Counted from the stretch's first letter, positions 62,301 to 63,554 are shown. The stretch is 64,000 bases of DNA from Prinia subflava (GCF_021018805.1 NC_086258.1:21172692-21236691); one strand, 5' to 3'. Numbers and translations: made by a program. The notes: a model not told the origin generated them from the sequence alone.

Positions 62301-63314
62301 GCTGCCCTCTCCAAACCAAGCTGCTGCACCCAGCCTGCATTGCAGGGGCTTTTCCCCACCCACTGTGGGTGTTCAAAGCCTGGTTAATCAGCAGGAAAAG
62401 ATTTTTAATTTCTTATCACTGTAGAATGTAGTTTTACACCAGGTTGCAGGGGAATAATGTTCTTTAAACAAGAAGAACTTCGTAATAAGGTGCCTTTATG
62501 TGGATGCTGCACTGTAATTAAAAGGGTTTGGGAGAAGCTGCTGCTGCTTGAGCACTTGGGCAAGGAGTGGGTGAGAGCCAAGAGAATGAGAGCAGGGAAC
62601 TGATGATGCCTTGGGAAGGCTGAGCTGGAACAGAGACTGGACAGAGCTGGAGAATAAAGCAGAGATTTATCGAAAGGCCTTTAGGACACACCTTGGGCAG
62701 GACAAGAGCCTGGCCAGGGCTGCACCCAAGGTGGACCGAAAATGGGCACAAAGTGGTCACAAAATGAACCCAAAATGGCCACAAAATGGACAAAGGGTCA
62801 TGAGGTCTTTGATAAGTTTTGGTCCATTTGCATTTTGGGGTTTCATTGTCCAATTACAGCTCCAGGTGATGCAGTCCCATCCTTCTTGTTCCTCCCATCA
62901 GCCACCCTTGTTTGTGCTTTTGGGCTGAACACTTGTCCCAGCTGTCCTTGGTGTGCAGCAGGAGAAGGATTTGTTTTGTGTCCCTGCTGTGTGCAGAGCT
63001 GAGTGACCCTGAGTGTGAGCTCAGAGCTGCACCCCTGGGCAGCACAGGGTCTGAAATCACGAAACTTAAGGCATCTCTGCTATCAGGAGTGTGATATCTC
63101 ACGTGTGAGGGTTTGGTACGAGGGAGCTCTGGCTGTGCTGGCCCAGCCCTGCCAGGGTGCTGAGCTCCCTCCTTGTTTCCCCCCAGGGAAGAAGCTGGGC
63201 TACACCTTCAACCACAGGAACCTGCACAACGTTTCCCTTGGACAAGGCCAAGAGGTGGTGGCTGAACAAGCTCTGGATCTGGCTGCAGAGGAGGGTCACT
63301 GGGTCATCCTTCAG
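222..63314 (+). CDS. DNAH9: Axonemal dynein heavy chain, DNAH9-like (partial, 21 internal exons)
   Basis: Seen: 21 exons at 222-383, 636-832, 1312-1474, 2817-2940, 4235-4377, 5596-5757, 6894-7127, 12533-12793, 15124-15549, 19182-19301, 25408-25596, 27299-27534, 31984-32106, 34346-34550, 35358-35522, 37968-38108, 41368-41538, 42508-42630, 55614-55807, 59549-59697 and 63187-63314. Phases match at every junction, giving 1272 codons without a stop. Known of the family: these are the ATP-driven heavy chains of outer dynein arms in motile cilia and flagella, about 4,500 residues long, so this is roughly the AAA3-to-AAA6 quarter. Motifs in order are GVGGSGKQ (AAA4 Walker A, residues 138-145 of the partial protein), the stalk coiled coils around the microtubule-binding domain (about 360-660), AAA5 (about 665-1017) and AAA6 (from about 1018). 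No start, stop, promoter or UTR lies here. The paralogue call (DNAH9 over DNAH17 or DNAH11) is from memory and less certain than the family. Confidence 0.85.
636..832 (+). CDS. DNAH9: Dynein heavy chain exon B (AAA3-AAA4 junction)
   Basis: This is a 197-nt exon after a tttacag acceptor, starting in phase 0 and ending in phase 2. Two GT positions overlap at the 3' end. The later one (gtaagg at 833) is chosen because it leaves GT, which joins C from the next exon to give valine and keeps the conserved V-C-x-I-N-R-I-L stretch. It encodes [17 protein letters not shown] and [12 protein letters not shown], the segment leading into the AAA4 nucleotide-binding core. Confidence 0.95.
946..1180 (+). 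mobile_element. CR1 LINE fragment (3' region, truncated)
   Basis: It contains the CR1 landmarks 'gtgccaggtcctgcacttgg', 'ggctggggcagagggc' and 'gacatgagcccaggtgggc'. It resembles the copies at 1568 and 48513 but lacks the 3' tail. Confidence 0.75.
1312..1474 (+). CDS. DNAH9: Dynein heavy chain exon C (AAA4 Walker A)
   Basis: This 163-nt exon starts by completing a split valine codon and ends in phase 0 before gtgggg. It carries the AAA4 P-loop: [16 protein letters not shown], with GVGGSGK encoded at 1364-1384. The glycines, the lysine that contacts nucleotide phosphate and the following Q-S are all present, so AAA4 should still bind nucleotide. In axonemal dyneins AAA4 is regulatory rather than the main hydrolytic site. 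The exon ends with [17 protein letters not shown], the loop after the first core helix. Confidence 0.97.
1568..2195 (+). mobile_element. CR1 LINE 3' end, nearly complete
   Basis: Landmarks in order: gaccctgagcccaggtgtg, aggaaggacattgaggggct, gggaacagggacaggaggag, a stretch like gaatatttcttcactgaaag, tggatgtggcacctggggga, and a tail ending in gtttctgtgatcctgag. It belongs to the same subfamily as the copies at 48513 and 58787. Confidence 0.88.
2480..2802. repeat. Unclassified interspersed repeat (copy 1 of 2)
   Basis: This block is about 80-90% identical by eye to 52832-53150. Shared words include aatctctggtctgtttgcaa, tctctctcagca, gtcagcaca and cacacagatgtacaggac. It is not recognisably CR1 or one of the LTR families here. 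Its 3' end lies about 14 bp before exon D, so it forms much of that acceptor's upstream tract. Confidence 0.75.
2817..2940 (+). CDS. DNAH9: Dynein heavy chain exon D (AAA4 Walker B region)
   Basis: This 124-nt exon starts in phase 0 and ends in phase 1 (donor gtacag). Of two possible acceptor AGs in ctgcaggcag, the first is used, since it continues the frame as [30 protein letters not shown] is the AAA4 Walker B region: a hydrophobic strand ending in Asp. The next residues are A-Q, so the usual Asp-Glu pair is absent here, as in many heavy chains. The acceptor tract lies against an interspersed repeat ending near 2802. Confidence 0.95.
3098..3222 (-). mobile_element. LTR family B fragment
   Basis: It starts tgatgcc and carries ggacagagttgaaggaataa, then cttgggcagtacaggagcct. 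Read on the minus strand it has an AATAAA signal about 60 bp before a CATCA end, so the LTR is antisense to the gene. Only the terminal 125 bp remain, abutting a CR1 piece. Confidence 0.7.
3236..3500 (+). mobile_element. CR1 LINE fragment
   Basis: Landmarks: ttcagcctggagaggagaag, aaaggggctccaaaagagct, cacagggtgcccagagaagc and gggatagtggaaggtgtc. The 3' tail is missing. Confidence 0.8.
3505..4234. other. AT-rich intron, no recognised element
   Basis: Second half of the intron before exon E. It is AT-rich with short T/A runs, and I see no repeat family or RNA gene. Confidence 0.6.
4235..4377 (+). CDS. DNAH9: Dynein heavy chain exon E (AAA4)
   Basis: This 143-nt exon follows ctcttctcctag. It begins with GG, completing the glycine codon begun by exon D, and ends in phase 0 before gtgaga. 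It encodes [16 protein letters not shown], then [15 protein letters not shown]. The E-I-P-D-L(F/Y) and E-N-I-I stretch is typical of the AAA4 module of outer-arm heavy chains. About 1.3 kb of intron precedes it, the last 700 bp AT-rich and without a recognisable repeat. Confidence 0.95.
4731..5454 (-). mobile_element. LTR family A, long variant (copy A1)
   Basis: It shares the core (cctcctgcagtgacagatgt, then ggctcctcccctgggtg) with copies at 19387, 30779 and 40579, and ends aacccaaaaca like an LTR edge. Compared with the two solo LTRs it has an extra block of roughly 300 bp (about 5085-5360), shared almost exactly with copy A2. The minus strand is open for 212 codons (4751-5389), with no domain I recognise. 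The left edge is uncertain. Confidence 0.75.
5596..5757 (+). CDS. DNAH9: Dynein heavy chain exon F (AAA4 sensor region)
   Basis: This GC-rich 54-codon exon is in phase 0 at both ends, with acceptor cccgcag and donor gtgagc. It encodes [19 protein letters not shown], followed by [18 protein letters not shown]. The strand ending in SPVG, the R-x-R-x-FP motif and the W-P-x-E-AL-x-x-V segment match the sensor-1-to-small-domain part of dynein AAA4. The start is fixed by frame continuity with exon E (RRQLK-VALCLSP). Confidence 0.95.
5990..6355. repeat. Minisatellite, 18-21 bp unit, about 18 copies
   Basis: Tandem units built on cactgggagctg followed by a variable 6-9 bp linker (aggtgt, gtgaggtgg, acaatgg, atgatgg). 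Linker types recur in an interspersed order. One unit has gacctg and another lacks the leading c. It lies in the intron between exons F and G. The minus-strand open frames here are only by-products of the repeat. Confidence 0.95.
6894..7127 (+). CDS. DNAH9: Dynein heavy chain exon G (AAA4 to start of stalk)
   Basis: This 78-codon exon is phase 0/0, with acceptor ccctttag and donor gtaagg. It encodes [20 protein letters not shown], then [20 protein letters not shown], one of the most conserved stretches in axonemal dyneins at the end of the AAA4 small domain. The charged helical stretch that follows ([20 protein letters not shown]) starts the stalk coiled coil CC1. The 5.4-kb intron downstream is one of the largest in the window. 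Confidence 0.97.
7128..9612. other. Intron, first part, mostly unique sequence
   Basis: About 2.5 kb after exon G without a recognised transposon or gene. A short gctcacct-type repeat lies at about 8120-8147. Confidence 0.6.
9613..9823. repeat. Compound hexanucleotide microsatellite
   Basis: Three adjoining 6-mer arrays: (CAGCTC)n with CAGCTG variants to about 9678, (TACCTT)n at about 9682-9780 (about 16 units, one atcttt variant), and (TACCTC)n to 9823 (about 7 units). One-base changes link neighbouring arrays. Long low-complexity open frames on both strands come from the period of six. Confidence 0.97.
10410..10735 (-). mobile_element. CR1 LINE 3' end, antisense
   Basis: It starts atagaatcacagaattcttt, then gggttggaagggatcttaaa, ccatggcagggacacctccc, gctctgggcaccctgtgcca and cctttgtcctgtcactgcag. 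This is the reverse complement of the sense CR1 tail. Confidence 0.9.
11530..11762 (+). mobile_element. CR1 LINE 3' end
   Basis: It runs from ggtgttaggaagaagttctt through agagcagctgtggctgcccc and gggacagtggaaggtgtccc to tccaacccaaaccattccat and a terminal ttctgtgattcc. Confidence 0.9.
11979..12411 (-). mobile_element. LTR family B (copy)
   Basis: It begins tgatgcctggagaggctgcc and ends gctgaaacggaaggca. It shares taagttttggtccacttcca and gtgatgcagtcccaccctcc with the copies at 27641, 55149 and 62604. The AATAAA signal is on the minus strand, so it is antisense to the gene. It ends about 120 bp before exon H. Confidence 0.8.
12533..12793 (+). CDS. DNAH9: Dynein heavy chain exon H (stalk coiled coil CC1)
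   Basis: This 87-codon exon is phase 0/0, with acceptor ccctgcag and donor gtaggg. It encodes an unbroken heptad-rich, Lys/Glu-rich helix: [18 protein letters not shown], then [20 protein letters not shown] and, near the end, [16 protein letters not shown]. This is the ascending stalk helix that carries the microtubule-binding domain and shifts register against CC2 during the motor cycle. An antisense LTR ends about 120 bp upstream. Confidence 0.97.
12945..13040 (+). mobile_element. CR1 tail fragment
   Basis: It carries ccatggtttagttgacaagg, gatgatctcaaaggtctttt and ttctgtgattctg, the tail form of the second CR1 subfamily. Confidence 0.7.
13262..13372 (+). mobile_element. CR1 tail fragment
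   Basis: It carries tgcttggtttagttgatgat, ggttggactcgatgatctca and aaggtcttttcctgcctgg. It is similar to the fragment 300 bp upstream and may be an independent insertion or a local duplicate. Confidence 0.7.
13373..15123. other. Intron before the MTBD exon
   Basis: About 1.75 kb with no recognised transposon or RNA gene. It has a T-run near 14262-14276 and a small AT-rich acatatatgag/atatatgtgg palindromic stretch near 14450-14480. Confidence 0.6.
15124..15549 (+). CDS. DNAH9: Dynein heavy chain exon I (microtubule-binding domain)
   Basis: This is the largest exon here: 142 codons, phase 0/0, acceptor cccttttcag, donor gtgagt. It encodes the stalk-tip globular domain: [20 protein letters not shown], the [15 protein letters not shown] segment (here [14 protein letters not shown]), then [36 protein letters not shown] and [12 protein letters not shown]. 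Proline-bounded hinge motifs and the SWKAAK helix are hallmarks of dynein microtubule-binding domains. The last 40 residues ([20 protein letters not shown]) begin the returning coiled coil CC2. Confidence 0.98.
15770..16293 (+). mobile_element. CR1 LINE 3' end
   Basis: Landmarks: aggtgagagcccacctgcag, gccatggagatgctccaagg, agggcctaaaggggctccag, agagcagctgtggctgcccc and ccaacccaaaccattctgtg, then gattctgtga. The upstream edge is approximate. Confidence 0.9.
16294..18677. other. Intron, mostly unique, with a T27 tract
   Basis: No recognised transposon or gene. A run of 27 T lies at about 17283-17309. A 21-bp word containing tattcccacct is repeated near 16380 and 16410. Confidence 0.6.
18678..19140 (-). 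mobile_element. CR1 LINE 3' end, antisense, abutting exon J
   Basis: It starts atcacaggatcccagactgg and runs through ccatggcagggacacctccc, gctctgggcaccctgtgcca and ccttctcttctccaggttgg to ctccacatccttcctgagct. It ends about 40 bp before exon J. Confidence 0.9.
19182..19301 (+). CDS. DNAH9: Dynein heavy chain exon J (stalk coiled coil CC2)
   Basis: This 40-codon exon is phase 0/0, with acceptor caccctcag and donor gtgagt. It encodes [20 protein letters not shown] and [20 protein letters not shown], the descending stalk helix CC2 with the conserved CQQEAE and LANRL motifs. A sense-antisense pairing with exon H helices is expected in the folded stalk. An antisense CR1 copy ends about 40 bp upstream, close to the acceptor tract. 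Confidence 0.96.
19387..20236 (-). mobile_element. LTR family A, long variant (copy A2)
   Basis: It starts tgtcttggtttggaaagagg like the solo LTRs at 30779 and 40579. It contains the same extra block as copy A1, which differs at roughly a dozen positions over about 450 bp. It stops near 20236, where a sense CR1 begins, so the terminal part is missing. The minus strand is open for 227 codons (19623-20306). Confidence 0.8.
20265..20640 (+). mobile_element. CR1 LINE 3' end
   Basis: It carries ggcttacaaggaactggaga, gaaagaggggaaattcagtt, cacagggtgcccagagcagc and cccatggttctgtgattcta. It directly follows the truncated LTR. Confidence 0.85.
20641..21524. other. Intron, unique sequence
   Basis: I see no recognised element or gene in this stretch. 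Confidence 0.5.
21525..21690 (+). mobile_element. Probable old CR1 remnant
   Basis: The string gtgtagaggggatggctgtg, then cctcaaaaatcatgactgat and gaatggttgttcactctctg recalls the 3' region of an older CR1 subfamily. It is diverged and has no clear ends. Confidence 0.45.
21691..22854. other. Intron, unclassified
   Basis: A 60-codon open frame (21727-21909), Lys/Pro-rich, matches nothing I recognise and could be a decayed retroelement. Otherwise no feature. Confidence 0.4.
22855..23036 (+). mobile_element. CR1 LINE tail
   Basis: It carries ttgcccagagcagctgtggc, ccctggatccctggcagtgc and tgccatggcaggggtggcac, then a gattgtgtgattccatga end. Confidence 0.88.
23037..25169. other. Intron, unique sequence
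   Basis: About 2.1 kb before exon K's flanking CR1 with no recognised repeat, RNA gene or coding exon. Confidence 0.5.
25175..25387 (+). mobile_element. CR1 LINE 3' end, abutting exon K
   Basis: It begins tcattcactgtgagggtggg and runs through ctggatccctggcagtgtcc and cttccaccccaaacaattcc to the terminal repeat-like catgattgtatgaatgattg. It ends about 20 bp before exon K. The likely branch-point word ctgac (25389-25393) lies at its edge. Confidence 0.9.
25408..25596 (+). CDS. DNAH9: Dynein heavy chain exon K (CC2 to AAA5; GC donor)
   Basis: This 63-codon exon is phase 0/0, with acceptor tttgcag. It encodes [38 protein letters not shown] and [18 protein letters not shown]. The G-L-x-SE-x-x-RW and CGD-x-L-x-x-AF-x-SYLG motifs mark the base of the stalk and the entry to AAA5 in all axonemal heavy chains. 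The exon ends AAG followed by gcaagt, a non-canonical GC donor required by frame continuity with VPIPVTP in exon L. A sense CR1 element ends about 20 bp before the exon. Confidence 0.96.
25597..25602 (+). other. GC-type 5' splice site of exon K
   Basis: The intron starts gcaagt directly after AAG. No GT nearby preserves the frame: the next GT (25601) would add four bases and has a poor context. The AG|GCAAGT form is the usual consensus of the rare GC-AG class of U2 introns. Confidence 0.9.
25603..26584. other. Intron after exon K, unique sequence
   Basis: No recognised element. It contains the body of the GC-AG intron. Confidence 0.5.
26585..27190 (-). mobile_element. CR1 LINE 3' end, antisense, long copy
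   Basis: It starts gaaatcacggaatgttttgt and runs through ttgccatgagcagggacacc, gctctgggcaccctgtgcca, ccttctcttctccaggtgaa and ctgctccagcagctccacac to tggagccagctctgcaggtg. It ends about 110 bp before exon L. An open frame of 285 codons that joins it to the exon is fortuitous. Confidence 0.9.
27299..27534 (+). CDS. DNAH9: Dynein heavy chain exon L (AAA5)
   Basis: This very GC-rich 236-nt exon starts in phase 0 and ends in phase 2 (GG|gtaaag), with acceptor cctgccag. It encodes [20 protein letters not shown], then [19 protein letters not shown] and [19 protein letters not shown]. The W-x-N-x-GLP-x-D-x-x-S-x-E-(N/S)-A and RWPL-x-VDPQ-x-Q motifs are AAA5 signatures. No GxxxxGK P-loop is present, as expected, because dynein AAA5 does not bind nucleotide. 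The alanine-rich run ([10 protein letters not shown]) reflects high GC. Confidence 0.97.
27641..28402 (-). mobile_element. LTR family B, interrupted copy
   Basis: The family B ends (tgatgccttgggaaggctga; gctgaaacttaaggca) are both present, but the copy is 762 bp against about 430-470 bp elsewhere. About 330 bp (about 27868-28198) interrupts it and is flanked by TGAGATC and AAATCTCA, an inverted TG/CA edge suggesting a nested LTR-like insertion. It is antisense to the gene. Confidence 0.7.
28403..29214. other. Unclassified, possibly retroelement-derived
   Basis: The first 580 bp are AT-rich and pyrimidine-biased, directly after the LTR, and could be internal retroviral or LTR sequence. I cannot assign them to a family. 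Confidence 0.35.
29152..29165 (+). promoter_or_regulatory. X-box-like (RFX) motif in intron L-M
   Basis: GTTACCATAGAAAC fits the palindromic RFX consensus GTTRCCATRGYAAC at 13 of 14 positions. RFX factors control motile-cilia genes, including axonemal dyneins. A single intronic match can occur by chance. Confidence 0.4.
29215..29384 (-). mobile_element. CR1 LINE tail, antisense
   Basis: It carries atcacagaatcccagactgg, cttggaaaggatcttaaagc, gaacaccttccactgtccca and ccacagctgctctgggcaac. Confidence 0.88.
29385..30778. other. Intron, unique sequence
   Basis: No recognised element or gene in 1.4 kb. Confidence 0.5.
30779..31509 (-). mobile_element. Solo LTR, family A (copy A3), with target duplication
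   Basis: On the + strand it starts tgtctaggtttggaaagaca and ends acataacccaagaca, so it has TG...CA ends. It is flanked by a perfect 5-bp direct repeat gcatc (30774-30778 and 31510-31514). No internal retroviral genes lie between, so it is a solo LTR. A polyadenylation-like agtaaagaactg lies on the minus strand, making it antisense to the gene. Confidence 0.9.
31510..31983. other. Intron before exon M
   Basis: Apart from the 5-bp target duplication at its left edge, I see no feature. Confidence 0.5.
31984..32106 (+). CDS. DNAH9: Dynein heavy chain exon M (AAA5)
   Basis: This 123-nt exon follows a cccacag acceptor. Its first G completes a glycine codon, and it ends in phase 2 (AG|gtgagc). 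It encodes [20 protein letters not shown], then [20 protein letters not shown]. The hydrophobic strand VLIENLEE-x-(V/I)DP-x-LGPLLGR is the AAA5 Walker-B-like strand conserved across axonemal dyneins. Confidence 0.96.
32107..33231. other. Intron after exon M, unique sequence
   Basis: No recognised element in 1.1 kb. A G-rich stretch lies near 32770-32800. Confidence 0.5.
33232..33810 (-). mobile_element. CR1 LINE 3' end, antisense, long copy
   Basis: It starts atagaatcaaaatggtttgg and runs through ctatggcagggacaccttcc, gctctgggcaccctgtgcca, accttctcctctccaggctg and ggcactgttacaggtggggt to gtacaacccagggcatggtt. Confidence 0.9.
34346..34550 (+). CDS. DNAH9: Dynein heavy chain exon N (AAA5 sensor region)
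   Basis: This 205-nt exon starts by completing an arginine codon and ends in phase 0 before the weak donor gtcagc. It encodes [20 protein letters not shown], then [20 protein letters not shown] and [17 protein letters not shown]. The [13 protein letters not shown] and INF-x-VT-x-x-GLE-x-QLL motifs are diagnostic for AAA5 of outer-arm chains. The last 21-27 nt and the donor are repeated three times in the following intron (see the tandem duplication at 34522-35175). Confidence 0.97.
34522..35175 (+). repeat. Tandem duplication of exon N end plus its splice donor (4 copies)
   Basis: A block of about 80 bp, covering the last coding bases of exon N, the donor and about 55 bp of intron, recurs at about 34529 (the real one), 34702, 34891 and 35089, at spacings of 173, 189 and 198 bp. 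Each is followed by an AT-rich ATT/TAA microsatellite of varying length. Copies 3 and 4 keep the exon end and the donor gtcagc; in copy 2 the donor is changed to atcagc. Confidence 0.95.
35358..35522 (+). CDS. DNAH9: Dynein heavy chain exon O (buttress/strut helix)
   Basis: This 55-codon exon is phase 0/0, with acceptor tttgcag and donor gtacaa. It encodes [40 protein letters not shown] and [15 protein letters not shown]. The LTKQQN-x-F-K-x-x-LK-x-LED and SS-x-GNFLGD motifs mark the antiparallel buttress that emerges from AAA5 and supports the stalk base. Confidence 0.96.
35523..36235. other. Intron after exon O
   Basis: No recognised element in the first 700 bp. Confidence 0.5.
36236..36516 (-). 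mobile_element. LTR family C fragment with expanded purine repeat
   Basis: It shares atgaagaagaaggaagaa, then cctccatcttgac, aaaacctaaaattcttagtt and tctggaattctaaca with copies at about 46560 and 63645. The right end ..ctaaca reads TGTTAG on the minus strand, so it is antisense. The left part of the LTR is missing. Confidence 0.7.
36337..36433. repeat. 22-bp purine minisatellite inside LTR C
   Basis: Four units of about 22 bp on the pattern aagaagaaggaagaaaaagg. The related LTR at 46560 has about two shorter units and the one at 63645 only one, so the array expanded in this copy. It forms a strand-asymmetric purine tract of almost 100 bp. Confidence 0.92.
36985..37291 (+). mobile_element. 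CR1 LINE 3' end
   Basis: It carries tgcagtgataggacaagggg, cagatgttaggaagaaattc, gcctgggacagtggatggtt and ccaacccaaaccatcctgga, then attctatgatccc. Confidence 0.9.
37292..37967. other. Intron before exon P
   Basis: No recognised element. G-rich with a short polypyrimidine tract before the exon. Confidence 0.5.
37968..38108 (+). CDS. DNAH9: Dynein heavy chain exon P (buttress to AAA5 end)
   Basis: This 47-codon exon is phase 0/0, with acceptor ccctgcag and donor gtacct. It encodes [20 protein letters not shown], then [20 protein letters not shown] and MYQFSLK. The IN-x-ARE-x-YRP-AA-x-RA-x-LLYF segment returns from the buttress into the ring. A 200-bp segment starting 25 nt after the donor has a second copy at about 45465. 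Confidence 0.96.
38134..38335 (+). repeat. Duplicated intronic segment E (copy 1)
   Basis: About 200 bp, highly similar to 45465-45655 in the same orientation. The last 60 bp (atctcatttgggtttagggt, tgcttggtctttcagactgt, atccagattaaccag) are identical. It is not CR1 or any LTR family here, and it begins 25 bp after exon P's donor. Confidence 0.85.
38413..38530 (-). mobile_element. CR1 LINE tail, antisense
   Basis: It carries gtcacagaatcacatgaggt, tttgagctggaaggggcttt and ggcagggacacctttcacta, then ctccaaaccctgtcc. Confidence 0.85.
38531..39774. other. AT-rich intron without repeats
   Basis: About 1.2 kb of AT-rich sequence with no transposon, the most likely place for conserved non-coding sequence in this part. 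The word ttggatgactctgaaagtt is repeated directly at about 39390 and 39412. It ends in a T/A-rich simple stretch (39610-39735). Confidence 0.5.
39775..40285 (+). mobile_element. CR1 LINE 3' end
   Basis: It carries gaccccacctggagcagcat, gtgcctaaaggggctccaag, ggatattgggaaggaattcc and cacagggtgcccagagcagc, then gggacagtggaaggtgtcc. The 20-bp word atccaggtttggggttctta is doubled at 39830-39870. Long open frames on both strands reflect CR1 composition. Confidence 0.9.
40579..41289 (-). mobile_element. Solo LTR, family A (copy A4)
   Basis: It starts tgtcctggtttggaaagaca and ends ttgcaacctaagaca (TG...CA). Flanks are ctggg (40574-40578) and ccggg (41290-41294), a 5-bp target duplication with one C/T difference at a CpG. 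No internal genes. It is antisense to the gene and ends about 80 bp before exon Q. Confidence 0.88.
41368..41538 (+). CDS. DNAH9: Dynein heavy chain exon Q (start of AAA6)
   Basis: This 57-codon exon is phase 0/0, with acceptor cctcccag and donor gtaaca. It encodes [20 protein letters not shown], then [20 protein letters not shown] and [12 protein letters not shown]. The IT-x-x-V-x-x-Y-x-x-x-GLFE-x-DKL-x-F motif is strongly conserved at the AAA5-AAA6 boundary. An antisense LTR ends about 80 bp upstream of the exon. Confidence 0.96.
41620..41998 (-). mobile_element. CR1 LINE 3' end, antisense (second subfamily)
   Basis: It starts ggaatcacagaatcatccag and runs through ccacctccagacctccttgg, tgtcctgtccctgttcctgg and cccctcctgtcaggagctgt to gagcccctttccagctccct. 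This is the reverse complement of the 48513-type CR1. Confidence 0.9.
42508..42630 (+). CDS. DNAH9: Dynein heavy chain exon R (AAA6)
   Basis: This 41-codon exon is phase 0/0, with acceptor attacag and donor gtacct. It encodes [20 protein letters not shown], then [18 protein letters not shown]. The N-x-x-EL-x-FLLR and SPV-x-FL-x-x-x-x-W-x-x-(I/V)K motifs fit the early AAA6 module. The following intron, nearly 13 kb, is the longest in the window. Confidence 0.95.
42631..43190. other. Start of the 13-kb intron
   Basis: No recognised element. A run of nine G lies near 43152-43159. Confidence 0.5.
43191..43281. repeat. 21-bp minisatellite, 4 copies
   Basis: Four tandem units of caccttgggtgtgttcattcc. 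The third and fourth have g in place of the a in cattcc. Confidence 0.95.
43413..43472 (+). mobile_element. CR1 tail fragment
   Basis: It carries tgatggttggacgtggaggt, cttagaggtctgttccaacc and tctgtgattctgca. Confidence 0.7.
43473..45464. other. Large intron, repeat-poor
   Basis: About 2 kb, AT-rich in 43850-44800, without a recognised repeat, RNA gene or coding exon. Confidence 0.5.
45465..45655 (+). repeat. Duplicated intronic segment E (copy 2)
   Basis: Direct duplicate of 38134-38335. It lacks about 11 bp present in the first copy after ggcaggcagct. The surrounding sequence is not shared, and no exon P copy lies upstream. Confidence 0.85.
46553..46946 (-). mobile_element. LTR family C (best copy)
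   Basis: Read on the minus strand it starts TGTTGGAATTCTGGAAACCG, has a TATA-like TATAAATAATATAG and then AGAAATAATAAATTC (AATAAA), in the order expected of an LTR. The far end and target duplication are not clear. It is antisense to the gene. Confidence 0.75.
46947..48512. other. Large intron, unique sequence
   Basis: No recognised element. A T-run lies at about 47776-47788. Confidence 0.5.
48513..49003 (+). mobile_element. CR1 LINE 3' end
   Basis: Same subfamily as 1568-2195: gtgaatccaggtgtgcctag, aggaaggacattgaggggct, ggagaaaaggaggctcaggg, gacaggaggggacagccggg and tggatgtggcatttgagaac, ending in ttctctgattcagtga. Confidence 0.9.
49004..51460. other. Large intron, unique sequence
   Basis: About 2.5 kb with no recognised element. 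A T16-17 run lies at about 50498. Confidence 0.5.
51461..51655 (-). mobile_element. CR1 LINE tail, antisense (older subfamily)
   Basis: It carries gatcacagaattgtagaatc, aaggctggaaaagatcttca and cccatggacagacaccgagg, and ends tccacagctcc. Confidence 0.75.
51656..52831. other. Large intron, unique sequence
   Basis: No recognised element or gene. Confidence 0.5.
52832..53150. repeat. Unclassified interspersed repeat (copy 2 of 2)
   Basis: Partner of 2480-2802. It has the same order of shared words in the same orientation, to ccatttctcacag. Sequence upstream (about 52735-52830) may also belong to the element. Confidence 0.75.
53151..54608. other. Large intron, unique sequence
   Basis: No recognised repeat. 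The 122-codon open frame at 54059-54427 is mirrored by an almost equally long one on the other strand and has no exon-like borders. Confidence 0.5.
54609..54663 (+). mobile_element. CR1 tail fragment
   Basis: Only the terminal tail is present: catggtaaggggcttcaagg, then tcccttccaacccaaaccat and cctgtgcttctg. Confidence 0.75.
55149..55594 (-). mobile_element. LTR family B, abutting exon S
   Basis: It starts tgatgggaaggctgatgtgg, carries the family words aagttttggtccatttgcat, aggtgatgcagtcccatcct and gtgctttt, and ends agaaaactgaaggca. Only about 19 bp separate its end from exon S. It is antisense (AATAAA signal on the minus strand). Confidence 0.85.
55614..55807 (+). CDS. DNAH9: Dynein heavy chain exon S (AAA6)
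   Basis: This 194-nt exon starts in phase 0 and ends in phase 2 (AG|gtgggg), with acceptor atttttccag. It encodes [40 protein letters not shown] and [21 protein letters not shown]-x-x-DIE-x-S-x-K-(R/S)WKK and LRPDR are AAA6 hallmarks. An antisense LTR ends about 19 bp before the first coding base, so the acceptor tract is very short and the branch point may lie in LTR sequence. Confidence 0.97.
55945..56150 (+). mobile_element. CR1 LINE tail
   Basis: It carries ggcaggccctggcacaggtg, agagcagctgtggctgcccc, gggacagtggaaggtgtccc and ggtctcttccagcccaaact. Confidence 0.88.
56151..58786. other. Intron S-T, unique part
   Basis: About 2.6 kb, AT-rich at 56650-57250, with no recognised repeat or gene. 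Confidence 0.5.
58787..59425 (+). mobile_element. CR1 LINE split by a nested insertion
   Basis: The first half (58787 to about 58985) has gctgagggagctgaggggct, gggaacagggacaggaccag and a gagagatttagattgaatat stretch. The second half (about 59329-59425) resumes with ccctggcaccatccctggaa and gacatggtttaatggtgaac, the expected next part of the same CR1. The 340 bp between are foreign. Confidence 0.8.
58986..59328. mobile_element. Insertion nested in CR1 (LTR-like)
   Basis: About 340 bp beginning near tgttacgattttcgggcagc and ending near cagaagattatca (TG...CA style ends). It carries a cctttataaac-type and an actttattcttc stretch that would give a polyadenylation signal on the minus strand. The family is not recognised and the target duplication is unclear. 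Confidence 0.55.
59549..59697 (+). CDS. DNAH9: Dynein heavy chain exon T (AAA6 degenerate P-loop region)
   Basis: This 149-nt exon has acceptor ctctggcag. Its first A completes an arginine codon, and it ends in phase 1 before gtaaat. It encodes [20 protein letters not shown], then [20 protein letters not shown] and [19 protein letters not shown] replaces a true Walker A loop: there is no GK(S/T), as expected for the non-catalytic AAA6. The [11 protein letters not shown] and [12 protein letters not shown] wording is the main reason for preferring DNAH9 over DNAH17 (from memory). Confidence 0.97.
60056..60119 (+). mobile_element. CR1 tail fragment
   Basis: It carries ccttgaggtcccttccaacc and a ttctatgattttatgata end, the typical CR1 3' terminus. 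Confidence 0.75.
60120..61191. other. Intron T-U, unique part
   Basis: No recognised repeat or gene up to the inverted repeat. Confidence 0.5.
61192..62122. repeat. Large imperfect inverted repeat (two arms of about 140 bp)
   Basis: The left arm (about 61192-61332) and the reverse complement of the right arm (about 61981-62122) share ggctcactgatatccctctg, attcatttattattaat, agtgccctggctctgtgatt and tgcccc, then aggcagag, with an 11-bp gap and scattered mismatches. The spacer is about 650 bp and has no feature I recognise. Confidence 0.92.
62604..63073 (-). mobile_element. LTR family B (copy upstream of exon U)
   Basis: It runs from tgatgccttgggaaggctga to cacgaaacttaaggca. It includes a run of caaaatgg-type words (gggcacaaagtggtcacaaa, atggccacaaaatggacaaa) that form a degenerate tandem repeat. 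It is antisense to the gene. Confidence 0.85.
63187..63314 (+). CDS. DNAH9: Dynein heavy chain exon U (AAA6)
   Basis: This is the last exon visible: 128 nt, phase 1 to phase 0, acceptor ttccccccag, donor gtatgg. It encodes [20 protein letters not shown], then [20 protein letters not shown] and LQ. The SLGQGQE-x-VAE-x-AL and GHWV-(I/L)-LQN(I/V)HL-type strand is the AAA6 Walker-B-like region. Downstream exons (rest of AAA6 and the C-terminal domain) lie outside the window. Confidence 0.97.
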
Positions 63315-63554
63315 GTATGGGGTCAGGGGCCAGTCCTGCCCTTCTCCCAGCTTGGTGTCCCCTCCATGAGGACAGGCTGCCATGACTGCCAGGGGACACG
63401 GACACGGTGTCACCTGTGTGTCCCAGGCAGCCCCCTCCCTGTGATCAGGCTCTGTCAGTTTGGGTTTCTCCTGCAGGAGCTGTCTGTGGGGTGTGCAGGG
63501 ACCTCCGAGAGGAGGTTGTTCTGCACCTCTCATGTCTTTATTTGCTCCATGAAT